Origin: Sphingobium sp. WTD-1
GTDB lineage: Bacteria > Pseudomonadota > Alphaproteobacteria > Sphingomonadales > Sphingomonadaceae
Direction: 5' to 3'
Length of the DNA stretch: 64,000 nt
Assembly: GCF_030128825.1 (NCBI RefSeq)
Contig: NZ_CP119127.1
Span: forward strand, 4,391,501-4,455,500
Position 1 is the stretch's first letter; every line of letters starts with the position of its first letter. A program made the position numbers and the translations under genes. The notes beneath the pieces are model-generated. The model did not search any database and was not told the DNA's origin. It was given only the letters and a program-made list of their open reading frames with translations. Shown here piece by piece: positions 54,469 through 64,000 of this stretch.

Positions 54469-55602
54469 TCAGCCGATCAAGCCGGACAGCCGCTCCCACA
54501 ATCCGAAAGACGACAAATCGTTGAAGGTCACCAGCAACATGACCGTCATCAGCAGCGCCAGACCCGACCGATAGGCCCAATCCTGCACCTGCGGGCTCAC
54601 CGGCCGCCGTTGCACTGCCTCCACCCCATAGAAAAGCAGATGCCCGCCATCCAGCATGGGAATTGGCAAGAGGTTGATGAACCCCAAGTTAATCGAGATG
54701 AGGGCGATGAAGAAGATGAAGCTCTCCAGCCCCAGCGTCGCCGCCTGCCCCGATACCTGCGCGATCTTGAGCGGCCCGCCCAGTTCCTTGACCGAACGGT
54801 CGCCGCCGATCACCTGGCCCAGCGTCTCCACCATGGTGCGGATGATCTGACCCGTCCGCTCGATCGCCACCACGGGCGCGCGCAACAGGCTGACCTGCTC
54901 AATCACCGGTTCGCCCGGCCCGATGCCCAAGCGGCCAACACGAAATTTCTCACCGAAACCGTCATCGTCCATTGCGACGCCGATCTTGGCCCGAACGGTA
55001 AATTCGCGCCCGCCACGATCCACGACAACGCCCACGGGCTCGCCCGGACGAATGCGGGTATACATCACCATGTCTGTGTAGGTCGTCATGGTGCGACCAT
55101 TGAACGACACGATGCGATCGCCAACCTTAATACCCGCTGCCGCAGCGGCGCTGCCAGGCTGGACCGAACCCGCGACCGCCGGGGTCCGGCTTTCGCCGTG
55201 CAGGAAGGCGAAGGCAGCAAGGATCAGGATGGCGAAGAGGAAATTGATCGCCGGGCCGGCGGCGACGATCGCCGCGCGCTGCCACAGCGGCTTGGCCGGG
55301 AAGCTTTCGGCGCGATCCTGCGCCGACATTTCCAGCCATTTGGGATCGGTCTGACTGGCCGCGTTCATGTCGCCCTTGAAGCGGACATAGCCGCCCAGCG
55401 GCAGCGCCGCGAGGCGCCAGCGCGTGCCGCGCCTGTCCACCCAGGCGGCGATTTCCGGGCCGAAGCCGATCGAGAAGGCCTCCGCCTTCACCCCGCACCA
55501 GCGTCCGACCAGATAATGACCCAGCTCATGCACGAAAACGAGCGGCCCGATGACCGCCACGAAAGCCAAGATGGTCAACAGGAAACCGGGATTGTGGATC
55601 AA
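54469..55602 (-). CDS. rseP: RIP zinc metalloprotease RseP
   Basis: A 377-residue site-2 protease. HELGH at residues 25-29 is the zinc site inside a membrane helix. GYVRFKGDMN follows, then a PDZ domain near residues 140-215 (AAAAAGIKVGDRIVSFNGRTM) and the C-terminal FINLLPIPMLDGGHLL (Asp ligand). It cleaves anti-sigma factors and leftover signal peptides in the membrane. It overlaps dxr by 4 bases, as in the canonical dxr-rseP-bamA order. Confidence 0.96.
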   Translation of the reverse strand: MIHNPGFLLTILAFVAVIGPLVFVHELGHYLVGRWCGVKAEAFSIGFGPEIAAWVDRRGTRWRLAALPLGGYVRFKGDMNAASQTDPKWLEMSAQDRAESFPAKPLWQRAAIVAAGPAINFLFAILILAAFAFLHGESRTPAVAGSVQPGSAAAAAGIKVGDRIVSFNGRTMTTYTDMVMYTRIRPGEPVGVVVDRGGREFTVRAKIGVAMDDDGFGEKFRVGRLGIGPGEPVIEQVSLLRAPVVAIERTGQIIRTMVETLGQVIGGDRSVKELGGPLKIAQVSGQAATLGLESFIFFIALISINLGFINLLPIPMLDGGHLLFYGVEAVQRRPVSPQVQDWAYRSGLALLMTVMLLVTFNDLSSFGLWERLSGLIG

Positions 55603-56756
55603 ACCGTCAATCTTTCCATCACATCACCCGCCATAACCCGTGCCGTTGCGTCGGCGTGCAGGACATCATCCATGCAGGCAGGCATCGGCGCGCTATAGCG
55701 GTTGAGAACATCCTCCACAATCATGGCGATATCAAGGAAGCCGATGCGGCCGGCCAGAAAGGCCGCCACGGCGACCTCGTTGGCGGCGTTGAGGATGGCG
55801 GCCGATGCGTCGCCGGCCTGCGCCGCCGCGCGCGCCAGGCGCAGCGCGGGGAAACGCCGATCGTCGGGCGCCTCGAAATCCAGACGGCCGATCCGGGCCA
55901 GGTCGAGCAGCTGGCAGGGCGTGGCGATCCGCGCCGGCCAGGCCAGCGCATGGGCGATCGGGATGCGCATGTCGGGCGAACCGAGCTGTGCCAAAGTGGA
56001 CCGGTCGCGATATTCGACCATCGAATGGATCACCGATTGCGGGTGGACCAATATCTCGATCCGGTCGAGCCCGACCGGGAAGAGATGCGCCGCCTCGATC
56101 AGTTCCAGCCCCTTGTTCATCATCGTCGCGCTGTCGACGCTGATCTTCGCGCCCATCGACCAGTTGGGATGGGCCACCGCCTGCGCCGGGGTGATCGCGC
56201 GCATATCCTCATAGCCCAGGGTCCGGAACGGTCCGCCGCTCGCGGTCAGGATGATGCGCGCGACATCGTCCAGGCTGCTGCCCGCCAGGCACTGGAAGAT
56301 CGCATTATGCTCGCTGTCCACCGGCAGCAGCGTCGCGCCCGATGCGGTCGCCGCCTGCATCATCAGCGCGCCGGCCGACACCAGCGACTCCTTGTTGGCG
56401 AGCGCCACCGTGCCGCCGGCCTGCAACGCAGCGATGGTGGGCTTGAGACCCGCGCAGCCGACGATCGCCGCCATGGTCCAGTCGGCCCCCGCCGCTGCGG
56501 CATCGACCAGCGCGCCCTCGCCCGCCGCCGCCTCGACACCCGATCCGGCGAGCGCGTCCTTGAGCGCGCCATAATGGGCTTCGTCCGCGACCACGGCGAT
56601 CTTCGCACCGACAGCGCGCGCGGCGGCGGCAAGGCCGGCGACATCGCGATTGGCGGTCAGGGCGATGACTTCATAGGCATCGGGTTCGCGCTGGATCAGG
56701 TCCAGCGTCGACATGCCGACCGATCCGGTGGCGCCGAAGACGGAAACGCTCCGCAT
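55599..56756 (-). CDS. dxr: 1-deoxy-D-xylulose 5-phosphate reductoisomerase
   Basis: A 385-residue enzyme making 2-C-methyl-D-erythritol 4-phosphate, second step of the MEP isoprenoid route. NADPH-binding VFGATGSVGMSTLDL, GTVALANKESLVSAG, PVDSEHNAIFQCL (metal site), SGGPFRT and HPNWSMGAKISVDSATMMNKG are all present. Start ATG 56756, which overlaps the cdsA stop by one base; longer upstream frame is antisense/other-frame cdsA. It makes substrate that ends in UppS here. Confidence 0.96.
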   Translation of the reverse strand: MRSVSVFGATGSVGMSTLDLIQREPDAYEVIALTANRDVAGLAAAARAVGAKIAVVADEAHYGALKDALAGSGVEAAAGEGALVDAAAAGADWTMAAIVGCAGLKPTIAALQAGGTVALANKESLVSAGALMMQAATASGATLLPVDSEHNAIFQCLAGSSLDDVARIILTASGGPFRTLGYEDMRAITPAQAVAHPNWSMGAKISVDSATMMNKGLELIEAAHLFPVGLDRIEILVHPQSVIHSMVEYRDRSTLAQLGSPDMRIPIAHALAWPARIATPCQLLDLARIGRLDFEAPDDRRFPALRLARAAAQAGDASAAILNAANEVAVAAFLAGRIGFLDIAMIVEDVLNRYSAPMPACMDDVLHADATARVMAGDVMERLTV

Positions 56757-57532
56757 CAGGCGCCCGCCAGGACCAGATAGAGCAAGGCGGCGAGCGGCGC
56801 GGCCGCCACCACGCCGTCGAGCCGGTCCATCACACCGCCATGGCCGGGCAGGAGATTGCTGCTGTCCTTGACGCCGGCGCGGCGCTTCATCGCGCTTTCG
56901 AGCAGATCGCCAAGCTGGGCCGCCACGGCCAGCAGACCGCTCGCCGCCGCAAGCTGGATCGGCAGGTCGGCAAAACGATAGAGAAGGAAGCCCGTGAGCA
57001 GGGCCGCGAGCACGCCGCCACCCAGGCCCGACCAGGTCTTGGACGGGCTGACCCGCGGCGCCAGCTTGGGCCCACCGATCGAGCGGCCAGCAAAATAGGC
57101 GCCGATATCGGTAGCCCAGACCAGACCGAGCGCCCAGAAGGCAAGCAGGAGGCCATGGCTGTCGGGCGCCTGCCCACGCAGGAACAGCAGCGCCATCACC
57201 GGCAGGCAGATGTAGAGAATGCCGAGCGCCAGCTTGAGCGAGCGGCTGGAGATGAGGACGAAGAAGAAGGCGCCCATCATCAGCCCGAAACCGAGCCAGG
57301 ACACGCCCGCCGCCACCGGGCAGAGGATCGCCAGCGGCACCGAGACGGCATACATCGCCATCTTGCGCTGATCGGACGAGGCGCCGGTCAGCATGCCCCA
57401 TTCGCCCATCATCAGCACACCGGCGATCGACAGCAGCATCCAGAAGACGAAGCCACCAAAAACCAGCGCGCCGACGGCGACGGCAATCAGGCCAAGGCCA
57501 ACGATCGTGCGAGTCCGCAATTCACTCGACAT
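56756..57532 (-). CDS. cdsA: Phosphatidate cytidylyltransferase
   Basis: A 258-residue integral membrane enzyme making CDP-diacylglycerol. About seven hydrophobic segments and the C-terminal signature SPSKTWSGLGGGVLAA...KRRAGVKDSSNLLPGHGGVMDRLDG (quoted in parts) are characteristic. Its product feeds PssA, encoded at 62133-62900 in this window. Start ATG 57532 (MSSELRTRTIVG), chosen over an upstream frame start inside uppS. Five bases separate it from uppS. Confidence 0.95.
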   Translation of the reverse strand: MSSELRTRTIVGLGLIAVAVGALVFGGFVFWMLLSIAGVLMMGEWGMLTGASSDQRKMAMYAVSVPLAILCPVAAGVSWLGFGLMMGAFFFVLISSRSLKLALGILYICLPVMALLFLRGQAPDSHGLLLAFWALGLVWATDIGAYFAGRSIGGPKLAPRVSPSKTWSGLGGGVLAALLTGFLLYRFADLPIQLAAASGLLAVAAQLGDLLESAMKRRAGVKDSSNLLPGHGGVMDRLDGVVAAAPLAALLYLVLAGA

Positions 57533-57537
57533 GCTAT

Positions 57538-58278
<741 letters not shown>

Positions 58279-58321
58279 CAGATAGGAATGCGTGCTTTGG
58301 CCGCGAAAGAAAAGCCCCGGC

Positions 58322-58879
58322 TTACTGGCCGAGGATTTCCTTTTCCTTGGCCGAAGCGGCCGCGTCGATATCCACGATGGTGGCGTCGGTCAGCTTCTGG
58401 ACTTCGGTTTCCAGACGCTTGCGCTCGTCTTCGCTGATCTCGCCCTTCTTCTCGTCGGTCTTCAGGCTGTCCATGCCGTCGCGACGGACGTTGCGGACGG
58501 CGACGCGCGCGCCTTCGGCATATTTGCTGGCGAGCTTGGCCAGTTCCTTGCGGCGTTCCTCGGTGAGGTCCGGGATCGGCAGGCGCAGCGTCTGGCCGTC
58601 GACGATCGGGTTGAGGCCCAGGCCCGCCGAGCGGATCGCCTTGTCGCAGGGGCCGACATTGGCCTTGTCCCACACCTGAACCGACAGCATGCGCGGCTCA
58701 GGCGCCGACACGGTGGCGACCTGGTTCAGCGGCATGTTGGCGCCATAGACGGTGACCATGACGGGATCGAGCAGCTGCACATTGGCGCGGCCGGTGCGCA
58801 GACCGGTGAGATCGCCCTTCAGCGCTTCGATCGCGCCGGCCATGCGGCGTTCGAGGTCGGACTTGTTATACTGGGCCAT
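58322..58879 (-). CDS. frr: Ribosome recycling factor
   Basis: A 185-residue RRF, exact family length. [21 protein letters not shown]...[14 protein letters not shown] and [21 protein letters not shown] are typical, as is the C-terminal [12 protein letters not shown] helix end. It splits post-termination ribosomes with EF-G. It starts 2 bases after pyrH. Confidence 0.97.
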   Translation of the reverse strand: MAQYNKSDLERRMAGAIEALKGDLTGLRTGRANVQLLDPVMVTVYGANMPLNQVATVSAPEPRMLSVQVWDKANVGPCDKAIRSAGLGLNPIVDGQTLRLPIPDLTEERRKELAKLASKYAEGARVAVRNVRRDGMDSLKTDEKKGEISEDERKRLETEVQKLTDATIVDIDAAASAKEKEILGQ

Positions 58880-58881
58880 TA

Positions 58882-59607
58882 TTAGCGCTCCTGATTTTGC
58901 ACGATCGTCGCGGTGCCTTCACCCGCCAGCACCTTGGCCAGGTTGCCTTCCTCGCGGATGTTGAAGACGACGATGGGAATATGATTTTCACGGCACAGCG
59001 CGATCGCGCTGGCGTCCATGACCTTGAGATTGTCGGTCAGCACCTGGTCGAAGCTGATCGCCTCATAGCGGGTGGCGTCCGCCACCTTCTTGGGATCGGC
59101 ATCATAGATGCCATCGACACTGGTGCCCTTGAACAGCGCGTCGCAGTTCATTTCCGCCGCGCGCAGGGCTGCGGTGGTATCGGTGGTGAAGAAGGGATTG
59201 CCGGTGCCCGCCGCGAAGATCACGATCCGGCCCTTCTCCATATGGCGCACGGCCTTGCGCCGGATATAGGGTTCGCACACCGACGCCATCGGAATGGCCG
59301 ACTGGACGCGGGTGTCGCAGCCGATCTTTTCCAGCGCATTCTGCACCGCCAGCGCGTTCATCACGGTCGCCAGCATGCCCATATAGTCGGCGCTGGTGCG
59401 ATCGAAGCCCTTGGCCGCACCGGCCAGACCGCGGAAGATGTTGCCGCCACCGACGACCACGCACAGTTCGAAGCCCGCATCCTTCGCGGCGGCGATTTCG
59501 CCAGCGACGCGATCGACGGTCTCGGGATCGATGCCGAACTGGCCGGACCCCATCAGCACCTCGCCCGACAATTTCAGCAGGATGCGTTTGAAGGCTGGCC
59601 GGGTCAT
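58882..59607 (-). CDS. pyrH: UMP kinase
   Basis: A 241-residue amino-acid-kinase-fold UMP kinase. [49 protein letters not shown] and [19 protein letters not shown] are signatures; [20 protein letters not shown] lies near the C-terminus. It makes UDP, and so eventually UTP for PyrG. Start ATG 59607. A terminator-like hairpin (59779-59808) lies between it and tsf, so the operon may be partly split. Confidence 0.97.
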   Translation of the reverse strand: MTRPAFKRILLKLSGEVLMGSGQFGIDPETVDRVAGEIAAAKDAGFELCVVVGGGNIFRGLAGAAKGFDRTSADYMGMLATVMNALAVQNALEKIGCDTRVQSAIPMASVCEPYIRRKAVRHMEKGRIVIFAAGTGNPFFTTDTTAALRAAEMNCDALFKGTSVDGIYDADPKKVADATRYEAISFDQVLTDNLKVMDASAIALCRENHIPIVVFNIREEGNLAKVLAGEGTATIVQNQER

Positions 59608-59778
59608 GTGGGGCAAGAATCCTTGATGGTTGGCAGGGGAAGCGGCCGGGACATTAGAGGCGGTAAAGCGCGATGCCAAGGGGCGTTTGTCGTGCGCTCC
59701 AGCCTCTTCATGGAGAAAGCGGCACCGATGGTGCCCGGCCCGACCGGCCCCGACCGCCGAACGCACCATGCTCTCATA

Positions 59779-59808
59779 GAAAAAGGGCGCCCCGCAGGAC
59801 GCCCCTTC
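59779..59808 (-). terminator. Terminator-like hairpin between tsf and pyrH
   Basis: On the minus strand AAGGGGCGTCC-TGC-GGGGCGCCCTT runs into TTT. The stem has a bulge and one G-U pair, so it may attenuate rather than stop transcription from tsf into pyrH. Confidence 0.65.
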
Positions 59809-59833
59809 CCTTTGCTTGTCGCTCGATCGGCGA

Positions 59834-60760
59834 TCAGGCGCCGGCGGCAGCAGCCACTTCGGCGGCGAAGTCGCTGACTTCCTTCTCGATGCCTTCGCCC
59901 AGCTGGAAGCGGACATAGGACTTGAGCGAGATCGACTTGCCGGCATCCTTGGCCGCCTTGGCGACGACGTCGGCGATCGGGGTCTTGTTGTCCATCACGA
60001 ACAGCTGCGAGAGCAGGGCCTGCTCCTTGGCGAACTTGGCAACCGCGCCGTCGACCATCTTGGCGACGATTTCGGCGGGCTTACCCGATTCGGCAGCCTT
60101 TTCAGCGGCGATCGCGCGCTCACGCTCCAGCAGGGCCGGATCGATGTCGTCAGCCGACAGGGCCAGCGGGAAGGCAGCGGCGATGTGCATGGCCAGCTGC
60201 TTGCCCAGCGGCTCCAGAACGTCGGCGGGGGCATCGCCTTCGAGCGCGACGAGCACGCCGATCTTGCCGAGACCCGGCGCAGCGGCGTTGTGGACGTAGG
60301 GCACGACGACGCCTTCGGTCACTTCGACATGGGCGACGCGACGCAGATTCTGGTTTTCGCCGATGGTGGCAATGTTGGCGACCAGCTTTTCAGCGATGGT
60401 GCCGCCGGCGGGGTGCGGCTGGGCCGACAGGGCTTCGGCGTCAGCCGCGCCCGATTCCAGCGCAACGGTCGACACGGTGCGAACGAAGTCCTGGAACTGG
60501 TCGTTCTTGGCGACGAAGTCGGTTTCGCTGTTCACTTCGACGGCAACGCCCTTGGTGCCGGCGACGGCAACGCCGACCAGGCCTTCAGCGGCGGTGCGGC
60601 TCGACTTCTTCTGGGCAGCAGCCAGACCCTTGGCGCGCAGCCAGTCGGTCGCCGCTTCGATGTCGCCATTGGCTTCGGTGAGGGCCTTCTTGCAATCCAT
60701 CATGCCCGCGCCCGAACGGTCGCGCAGTTCCTTGACGGCGGCAGCGGTAATCTCGGCCAT
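59834..60760 (-). CDS. tsf: Elongation factor Ts
   Basis: A 308-residue nucleotide exchange factor for EF-Tu. It opens [20 protein letters not shown], with [22 protein letters not shown] typical. [14 protein letters not shown] marks the core domain. AAAAF-like and [16 protein letters not shown] lie in the middle, [14 protein letters not shown] near the end. Rps B and tsf are in the standard rpsB-tsf-pyrH-frr order. Spacing from rpsB is about 105 bases. Confidence 0.97.
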   Translation of the reverse strand: MAEITAAAVKELRDRSGAGMMDCKKALTEANGDIEAATDWLRAKGLAAAQKKSSRTAAEGLVGVAVAGTKGVAVEVNSETDFVAKNDQFQDFVRTVSTVALESGAADAEALSAQPHPAGGTIAEKLVANIATIGENQNLRRVAHVEVTEGVVVPYVHNAAAPGLGKIGVLVALEGDAPADVLEPLGKQLAMHIAAAFPLALSADDIDPALLERERAIAAEKAAESGKPAEIVAKMVDGAVAKFAKEQALLSQLFVMDNKTPIADVVAKAAKDAGKSISLKSYVRFQLGEGIEKEVSDFAAEVAAAAGA

Positions 60761-60865
60761 GTTGAGGCTCCTAAATCAAAAGGGGTTTAATCAGATAAGC
60801 ACTAGGGCGCGTTCCGTAATGGACCGCGCCCTAGCCTGTCATTCTTGCAGTTCGAAGACCGCGGA

Positions 60866-61624
60866 TCAGGCCTGCGCGACGACCTCTTCGGCCTCGGGCT
60901 CATCCAGAGCGCCCAGGTCGATGCCCGAAGCCTGCTGCGCACCACGGTTGCCCTTGGTGGCGGCGGCGGCCACGGCGTCGCAGTAGAGGCGAATGGCGCG
61001 GCTGGCGTCATCGTTCGCCGGAACCGGGAAGGCGATGCCATCGGGCGAGACGTTCGAGTCGAGGATGGCGACAACCGGGATACCCAGGGTGTTGGCTTCC
61101 TTGATCGCCAGTTCTTCCTTGTTGGCGTCGATCACGAACATGACATCGGGGATGCCGTTCATGTCGCGAATGCCGCCCAGCGACAGTTCCAGCTTCTCAC
61201 GCTCGCGGGTCATCTGGAGGACTTCCTTCTTGGTGAAGCCGTGGGTATCGCCCGACAGCTTCTCTTCGAGGGTCTTCAGGCGCTTGATCGAGCCCGAAAT
61301 GGTCTTCCAGTTGGTGAGCATGCCGCCCAGCCAGCGGTGGTTGACGAAGTGCTGGCCCGACTTGCGGGCGGCTTCGGCGATCGGATCCTGGGCCTGGCGC
61401 TTGGTGCCGACGAACAGAACCTTGCCGCCGCCAGCGACGGTGGCCGACACGAAGTCGAGGGCGCGCGCAAAGAGCGGCACGGTCTGCGACAGGTCAAGAA
61501 TGTGGATGCCGTTGCGGTCGCCGAAGATGTACGGCTTCATCCGCGGGTTCCAGCGGTGGGTCTGGTGGCCGAAGTGGGCGCCAGCCTCGATCAATTGCTG
61601 CATGGTGACGACGGGGGTCGCCAT
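60866..61624 (-). CDS. rpsB: 30S ribosomal protein S2
   Basis: A 252-residue S2: [73 protein letters not shown] and [17 protein letters not shown]. Start at 61624 (MATPVV): GGAG lies eight bases before it, while the alternative ATG at 61630 would be too close. The C-terminus has an Ala/Glu-rich tail common in alphaproteobacteria. It heads the long minus-strand block. Confidence 0.97.
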   Translation of the reverse strand: MATPVVTMQQLIEAGAHFGHQTHRWNPRMKPYIFGDRNGIHILDLSQTVPLFARALDFVSATVAGGGKVLFVGTKRQAQDPIAEAARKSGQHFVNHRWLGGMLTNWKTISGSIKRLKTLEEKLSGDTHGFTKKEVLQMTREREKLELSLGGIRDMNGIPDVMFVIDANKEELAIKEANTLGIPVVAILDSNVSPDGIAFPVPANDDASRAIRLYCDAVAAAATKGNRGAQQASGIDLGALDEPEAEEVVAQA

Positions 61625-61762
61625 AATCATTTCTCCTTCCGGTTGCTACCTCTGGGAATCAGGAACCTTGGATGGTCTCAAAGACCCGTCCGGCACCGGA
61701 TATGTCGATTCCCATGTGGAATGGGCGCGCCTTTAACGCCCAAAACCCCGTCGCGCAAGGGG

Positions 61763-61791
61763 TTGACTCGCTCTCAATATGAGAACATAAA
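61763..61791 (+). promoter_or_regulatory. Candidate sigma-70 promoter for the small membrane protein
   Basis: TTGACT (61763-61768), 17-base spacer, then CATAAA (61786-61791). It would start transcription about 61798, 84 bases before the ATG at 61882. The hexamers match consensus moderately. Confidence 0.45.
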
Positions 61792-61881
61792 GTGAACAGA
61801 TGGAACAAACAGTCTAAACGCCCGTTTGCACCGACATAGTGAGCCTAAGCGTGCAAATGGCAAGATAGAAAGTCAGCGGCC

Positions 61882-62118
61882 ATGTTCACCATTGTTGCAG
61901 CGACCATTTTCTCCGCCGCCTTTCTGCTGGCGGTCGGCACCATTGCCTGGATGTTTGCGCTCTATCATCAGAAGATGGCGGCAGCTTTGCTGTTCGAGCC
62001 GATTCCTCAGACCCCGCCCGTCTATCATATCCGCATCACGCGGAACCGCGTGCGCCAGCCGGTTCGCGCCGCCACCCTGTCCGCCCCCGCCCTGCCCGGC
62101 AGCGCCCTCGCTGCCTGA
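61882..62118 (+). CDS. Small membrane protein of unknown function
   Basis: A 78-residue protein: one N-terminal membrane helix (MFTIVAATIFSAAFLLAVGT, continuing IAWMFALY) and a basic, Pro/Ala-rich C-terminal part. Positively charged residues after the helix place that part in the cytoplasm. No family recognised; such short proteins are conserved beside rpsB in some sphingomonads to my memory. It is divergent from rpsB and convergent with pssA. A candidate promoter is at 61763-61791. Confidence 0.65.
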   Translation: MFTIVAATIFSAAFLLAVGTIAWMFALYHQKMAAALLFEPIPQTPPVYHIRITRNRVRQPVRAATLSAPALPGSALAA

Positions 62119-62132
62119 ACAGGGCATAAGGC

Positions 62133-62900
62133 TCAGCCAACAGGCTGCTTGCGCACCTTGGCGTAGGACAGGATGCCGAACGGGATCAGCAGCACATAGA
62201 CACCGCAGATCAGCAGCAGGGTGAGCCAGGGCTGGGTCGCCAGCGCCGCCGCCAGCAGGCCGACAAAGGCGATGAGTTCCAGCCGGATGCGTTTGCGCAA
62301 CCGCAGCGCCGACCAGCTATAGGTGGCGATGCTGGAGATCATCAGGAAGGCCACGAACGCGGTCCAGGGCGCGACCACATACCAGGCGCGGAAAATCTCT
62401 TCACCCGTCACCATCCACAGATAGAGCGGCACGAAGGTGAGGCCGGCACCCGCGGGCGCCGGCACGCCGGTCAGGAAGCCGGCCGATTTGTGCGGCTGTT
62501 CCTCGACATCGATATTGGCGTTGAACCGCGCCAGGCGCAGCGCGCAGGACAGGGCATGGGCGAGCGCGAAGATCCAGCCGAATTTCGGCATGGCATGCAG
62601 CGACCAGAGATAGAGGATCAGCGCCGGCGCGACACCGAAGGCAATCGAATCGGACAGCGAATCCAGTTCGGCGCCAAAGCGGCTCTCGCCCCGCAGCATC
62701 CGGGCGATCCGGCCGTCGAGTCCGTCGAGCATGCCGGCGAACAGGATGGACAGCACCGCCCGCTCCCACTCACCCGAAATGCCGTAGCGCACGCCGGTGA
62801 GGCCGAAGCACAGCGCCATCGCCGTCACCGCATTGGGTGCCAGCATGCGCAGCGTGATGCCGCGCCGCAGCCCGCGCGGAACGGCGCGACGCCGCCTCAC
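62133..62900 (-). CDS. pssA: CDP-diacylglycerol--serine O-phosphatidyltransferase
   Basis: A 255-residue integral membrane enzyme. The CDP-alcohol phosphatidyltransferase motif [23 protein letters not shown] (pattern DG-x2-AR-x8-G-x3-D-x3-D) is intact, and hydrophobic segments follow. It uses CDP-diacylglycerol (from CdsA) and serine to make phosphatidylserine. It overlaps psd by 4 bases (ATGA), so the pair is coupled. Start 62900. Confidence 0.94.
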   Translation of the reverse strand: MRRRRAVPRGLRRGITLRMLAPNAVTAMALCFGLTGVRYGISGEWERAVLSILFAGMLDGLDGRIARMLRGESRFGAELDSLSDSIAFGVAPALILYLWSLHAMPKFGWIFALAHALSCALRLARFNANIDVEEQPHKSAGFLTGVPAPAGAGLTFVPLYLWMVTGEEIFRAWYVVAPWTAFVAFLMISSIATYSWSALRLRKRIRLELIAFVGLLAAALATQPWLTLLLICGVYVLLIPFGILSYAKVRKQPVG

Positions 62901-63631
62901 TGCTGGATGCCCGCGATCACGCGGCGATCGCCGATCTGGCCCAGGATCGTTTCGCCCGCGACGGTGCGCTGGCCCAGGATCACGCGCGGCGCGGTGCCAG
63001 CGGGCAGATAGACATCGACACGGCTGCCAAAGCGGATGAGGCCGATGCGCTGGCCGGCGGCGACCATGTCGCCCGGCTTGACGAAGGGCACGATGCGGCG
63101 CGCAACAAGGCCGGCAATCTGGGTGAAGCCGACGCGCAGCCCGTCATGGCGCTCGACCAGGATATGCTGGCGCTCATTATCCTCGCTCGCCTTGTCGAGA
63201 TCTGCGTTGAGGAACTTGCCCGAAATATAGGTGACGGCCTTCACCGTGCCGCCGATCGGGGTGCGGTTGATATGGACGTCGAACACGCTCATGAAGATCG
63301 ACACGCGGATCAGCGGCTGATCGCCCAGACCATCGGGCCCGGCCATCTCGCGCGGCGGCGGCACGCGCTGGATCAGCGTCACCAGGCCATCCGCCGGGGC
63401 GATGATCGCGCCTTCATCCTGCGGCACGGCGCGGATCGGATCGCGGAAGAAGGCCAGCACCCAGATGGTCACCATCAGCATCAGCCAGCCGATGATTTCC
63501 CAACCCATCACGAAGAACAGGCCGGTGATCGCAGCCGCGATCGCACCGAACTTCACCCCTTCGGGATGGACCGAGGGGAAGCGCCATTTGACATTGCCGC
63601 CTGCGGCAATCGTGATCTCGTCATTTTCCAT
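62897..63631 (-). CDS. psd: Phosphatidylserine decarboxylase (PSD-A type)
   Basis: A 244-residue pyruvoyl enzyme making phosphatidylethanolamine. [16 protein letters not shown], two membrane segments, [38 protein letters not shown] and the self-cleavage site in [13 protein letters not shown] (Gly-Ser, where the Ser becomes the pyruvoyl group) are present. It is the short class found in alphaproteobacteria. Alternative in-frame starts are 63637 and 63655; [12 protein letters not shown] matches the family best. Coupled to pssA. Confidence 0.92.
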   Translation of the reverse strand: MENDEITIAAGGNVKWRFPSVHPEGVKFGAIAAAITGLFFVMGWEIIGWLMLMVTIWVLAFFRDPIRAVPQDEGAIIAPADGLVTLIQRVPPPREMAGPDGLGDQPLIRVSIFMSVFDVHINRTPIGGTVKAVTYISGKFLNADLDKASEDNERQHILVERHDGLRVGFTQIAGLVARRIVPFVKPGDMVAAGQRIGLIRFGSRVDVYLPAGTAPRVILGQRTVAGETILGQIGDRRVIAGIQQ

Positions 63632-63834
63632 GGGCATGTCTTTAGGGGGAGACATTGATCCTGACAACGACGATCCCCGTCCTTGGCTCCCGGCATGAAC
63701 GCGCATCGCACAACAGTCTTGCGCATGCATCGCATGATCGGCCGGAAAACCGGCGCTGGACGGTTGAACATTGGCGCCGCTTTGCCTAGGGCGTCCCCAT
63801 AATTCCACCCAAGAGAAGAAGGCGAATAGGCGCT

Positions 63835-64000
63835 ATGGCGAAGATCAAGGTGAAAAACCCCGTCGTGGAAATCGACGGCGACGAAATGACCCGCATCATC
63901 TGGGAATGGATCCGTGAGCGTCTGATCAAGCCCTATCTCGACATCGACCTGAAATATTACGATCTTTCGGTCGAGAAGCGCGACGAGACCAACGACCAGA
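63835..64000 (+). CDS. icd: Isocitrate dehydrogenase, NADP-type (5' part)
   Basis: The first 55 residues are present before the window ends: [42 protein letters not shown]. This matches the homodimeric type II NADP-dependent enzyme (IDH1/IDH2-like) rather than the E. coli type. It decarboxylates isocitrate to 2-oxoglutarate in the TCA cycle. Start ATG 63835; it is divergent from psd. The rest lies outside the window. Confidence 0.9.
   Translation, partial: MAKIKVKNPVVEIDGDEMTRIIWEWIRERLIKPYLDIDLKYYDLSVEKRDETNDQ

Overview
The window looks like chromosome from an alphaproteobacterium of the order Sphingomonadales, probably a Sphingobium or close relative. The DNA is GC-rich. The conserved outer-membrane/lipid block runs bamA-skp-fabZ with no lpxD, as expected for bacteria that use glycosphingolipids instead of LPS. 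Several genes (PpiD, DUF2171, glycine-zipper and Flp pilin genes) are of the sphingomonad kind. This assignment is inference from gene content; no rRNA is present. No prophage, CRISPR array or complete insertion sequence was seen.

Region by region: 1-1193 holds the start of nusA and rimP. 1353-6509 is accessory: a diverged proline-dehydrogenase-like protein with a CelD-type acetyltransferase, a sugar dehydrogenase lipoprotein, a Qnr-like pentapeptide protein and an old yellow enzyme. 6542-13311 is housekeeping (pyrG, secG, tpiA, ppiD, trpE). 13325-17193 carries an inverted repeat, an extensin-like protein, a NUDIX hydrolase and the divergent pobA/pobR pair for 4-hydroxybenzoate. Two tRNA-Ala genes follow. 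18691-26499 is a leucine/isovalerate degradation cluster (liuA, liuB, liuD) with a MaoC hydratase, a CitE-like lyase and a divergent LysR regulator. It is interrupted on the opposite strand by a DUF486 gene and by a small cassette: a DUF559 endonuclease gene between perfect 34-bp terminal inverted repeats.

27342-29223 contains rlmJ inside AT-richer, degenerate flanks that look like an integration scar. 29224-32862 is a housekeeping run (queA, a cyclophilin, coaD, ispA, xseB). 33053-36770 has small envelope proteins and purL. 36827-40587 has a GH43 glycosidase behind a perfect LacI-type operator, a BioC-like methyltransferase and a DUF418 protein. 40642-42545 holds bfd-bfr iron storage, mutT and two Flp pilins. 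42622-49844 contains an M48 protease, accA, xerD, an unknown 609-residue exported protein and overlapping aroK-aroB. Beyond aroB lie an ORF-less inverted-repeat element laid out like the ends of the DUF559 cassette and a possible small RNA with C-rich loops.

50262-61624 is one long minus-strand block: rpsB, tsf, pyrH, frr, uppS, cdsA, dxr, rseP, bamA, skp, fabZ, rpmE. It links translation, isoprenoid carrier synthesis, phospholipid synthesis and outer-membrane protein assembly. 61882-64000 holds a small membrane protein, psd-pssA for phosphatidylethanolamine synthesis, and the start of an NADP-type isocitrate dehydrogenase gene. The most interesting candidates are the inverted-repeat/DUF559 cassette family, the possible small RNA near 50084-50181, the Qnr-like protein, and the diverged PRODH-like/acetyltransferase pair.
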